NCBI GenBank assembly: GCA_039654915.1
Contig: CM077600.1
Coordinates: forward strand, 43,136,492-43,200,491
Length of the DNA: 64,000 nt
Source of the DNA: Aquilaria yunnanensis
Taxonomy: Eukaryota > Streptophyta > Magnoliopsida > Malvales > Thymelaeaceae
Direction: 5' to 3'
This document shows positions 61,949-64,000 of this stretch, piece after piece. Below the pieces are notes generated by a model. The model was not told where the DNA came from, searched no databases, and saw nothing but the letters and a program-made list of their open reading frames with translations. The stretch's first letter is position 1. The number at the start of each line of letters is the position of its first letter. The position numbers and the translations under genes are program-made.

Positions 61949-63358
61949 TGTTGTGCCCAAAAGCCAATCATGAGATGATTGTATTTTTTTGCACATTGAG
62001 TTATGATATTTTATTAAGGCATTAATCCAGCAATTATGTTTGTTATTTTGTTTCTGCGTAACTTAACAAACATAATTGTAACCCTAGAATAATGATATTC
62101 TTAAACATCCCTGGTCTAGTATTATTGTGGAGCGGGTTGCAATAATACATAACGACTAGCATATGTGGAGACTAATATGAGATATGTAGTCTACGTATGG
62201 GTACAAGTTGGAGAACTTGTGTACTGGACCGACCCACCATGAGAACACTACATGGATCGTTATATGAGTGTCATAAGTGATTCTCATAGTGATCATGGTA
62301 TATGTAGTCCTTCGACCTAAGATCATCAAGGTTCCCTACATGTGCGTCACATATTTTGATATTTTCCTTTGTTGCTCGTAACTGAGTAAACTTGAAGGAG
62401 GTCATTGGGTATGTCACATATCATGCGGAGGAATTTATATGATCAAGATGAGATTTGTCCCTCCTATGTAACGGAAATGATATCTTCGGGCCCCTTGATA
62501 GAGTGAGACTTAGAAAATGCATGGCCATGCTCGGATGAGTTGATATACAATATCAATGTCATCAGTTTAAGTTAGTCTACTCGGTAATTAAGAAACCAAA
62601 GATTAGGCTATACGAGAATGACACATTCCATGTCTCGTGCTTAGTCTTGATATCTTGAACAAAGGGACAATGGCATATATCGGTGATGATCATAAAGGTC
62701 TAGTTGAATCATCGACATTCTTGTCACTTGGGTAGTAATGATGTGTTGCTAGACACCGTTCATTGCTTATGATCATAAATGTGATTTATGATCATTGCCA
62801 ACGTGGTAAAAGCCTATTGGGTCGCACACATAGAGCTATTTGGATCATTAGAGTGCATGGGCTAATAATTTGGGTTTTGGTTTCACAATAATTTCGTATT
62901 AATAATGGGCCCAATAGTTGAGCCATTATTAAGCCCGAAATTAAAGCCTAATTGGATTAGGGCTTTGAAACCCATTATGCCTGGAAGTTGAGTCTCACTA
63001 TAAATACAACTTTTAGTGAGAAATTCATAGGTCTCCTTGCCCTAGCCTTCCAAAAGGACAGCCGCACTTTTCTTTTACAATTCCTTGGAGGACGCAAGCT
63101 AGTACTGCGAGCGTAAGAGAAACGCATCTACCGGGACGTGGTGGAAGCGTGGTGATCCCGAGAGGCTCGTGTGGATACCATAGAGAGCCTGAACACGTCA
63201 ACTGTTCAGGTTTTGTGATTCGACTCTACAGTTGAGTGAGAGATCTCAACCGAAAATTAGGTATGAAAATTTTCGAACACCCGGTTTACCCCGTTTCACT
63301 TGGATCCTAGAGGGTTTCGGTTAAATTCCACTGCGCTGTGTGGCTCCCGAAACCCATC
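61949..63358 (+). mobile_element. LTR-like sequence, about 1.4 kb
   Basis: It begins TGTTGTGCCCAAAAGCC, has a TATAAATAC promoter motif at about 63000, and ends near CCCGAAACCCATCA. The following bases CATCAGAGATGCC loosely resemble a tRNA-Met primer-binding site, so this may be a left LTR with its body lost. No matching 5-bp target duplication was found. Assignment rests on termini and texture. Confidence 0.5.
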
Positions 63359-64000
63359 AGAGATGCCTATGTGATTCGCGCCCAGTGAAAGACGCATCAT
63401 TCCTGGCAGACTTGGCCGGACGGATTTGGGTTCTCCTTCTTCGATTCGGTGGGCAGGCGGCATAGCAAGGACGGTGATGGCTCGAGCTTCAACGACAATG
63501 GTGGGGCCAACCTTCTAGTGAGACTGACAACGAGCAATGGGGACGGACGGCGGTTGTATGCCACAGCAGGCAAGTCACGAGCTTCTCTCCCTTAGCTTGG
63601 CATAAACAACGATAAAAACTCCTAGGGAAGGTAGCGCAGCGTGGGGTGCGGCAAGGATGGCGGACGAAAACCGGCGGTGGAGGCTGGAGGAGTCGGGATA
63701 GGAAGCCTGGAAGCGTTGGGTAGGTGGAACGTGACTACCAGGCAAGTGGAGAAACTAGGAATCTTGGGTAAAGGTCGACGGTGGCAAATAGCAGTTGCCG
63801 GGGACATGTTGACTGTAAGATAAGGACAAATGAATGGCACTAACTTGTAAATTAGATGAATACCAGGCCTAGTTTTAGTTTTTTGAATTTGACCAGTGGA
63901 ATAATGAGAACCCATTAATGGATTTATTTTGAAACAAACCAGCCCTTAATTTTCCTCGGCTCTTTTGAATTGATCATAACTTATTTTTTAATTCATAACT
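63359..64000. other. GC-richer region at the window edge
   Basis: 63400-63800 is GC-rich with 'ggcgg', 'gacgg' words on plus. It holds ORFs on both strands (63622-63915 minus, 63641-63823 plus) with no recognisable domain. It could be the leader of the adjacent retroelement or a captured exon. Confidence 0.3.

Noticed and set aside
1..64000. CRISPR array, prokaryotic operon, rRNA or canonical tRNA gene
   Set aside because: No regularly spaced identical repeats with unique spacers were seen. Genes are intron-bearing plant types. The only polymerase III boxes found belong to the SINE at 42181.

Overview
This is AT-rich plant nuclear DNA, most likely from a eudicot. The evidence is GT-AG spliced genes of plant families (a stress-associated AN1/C2H2 zinc-finger protein, a GH28 polygalacturonase, an EFR3/SEMI-ROLLED LEAF2-like ARM-repeat gene) among typical plant repeats: Stowaway and Tourist-like MITEs, L1-type LINEs, solo LTRs and a tRNA-derived SINE. 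I cannot name the species.

Layout. 1-215 is the end of a MITE. About 0.8-12.2 kb (minus) holds a multi-exon EFR3/SRL2-like gene that keeps its exon order and most splice sites but carries several frameshifts and two destroyed splice acceptors, so I call it an unprocessed pseudogene; a MITE sits in its old promoter (12.2-13.1 kb). 14.5-15.9 kb (minus) is an intact two-exon AN1/C2H2 zinc-finger gene. 17.6-26.3 kb is one LINE (minus) bounded by a 13-bp target duplication and opened by three later insertions: a 1.43-kb LTR with 82-bp tandem repeats, a 0.35-kb MITE, and a 2.0-kb TIR element itself full of Stowaway-like MITEs. 27.7-28.1 kb is a solo LTR. 28-36.5 kb is mostly repeat debris with a clean Stowaway at 34.6 kb. 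36.57-36.89 kb (plus) is a small single-exon membrane-protein gene. 37.7-38.0 kb is a polygalacturonase relic. 39.2-40.9 kb is a 5'-truncated LINE with a target duplication. 42.2 kb is a SINE. About 43.5-49.5 kb is a decayed LINE on plus carrying a Tourist-like MITE. 50.56-53.13 kb (minus) is an intact nine-exon polygalacturonase. 53.3-64 kb has no gene I can support; it holds TE fragments, a 0.6-kb element with 86-bp terminal inverted repeats, and an LTR-like sequence.

Three genes look functional: the zinc-finger gene, the small membrane protein and the polygalacturonase. They do not form a pathway or cluster. I found no evidence for a new multi-gene system. The most informative material is the nested transposon history, the decay pattern of the EFR3-like pseudogene, and splice-site peculiarities of the polygalacturonase. 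Exon coordinates were joined by eye from splice signals and family similarity; no alignment or database search was run.
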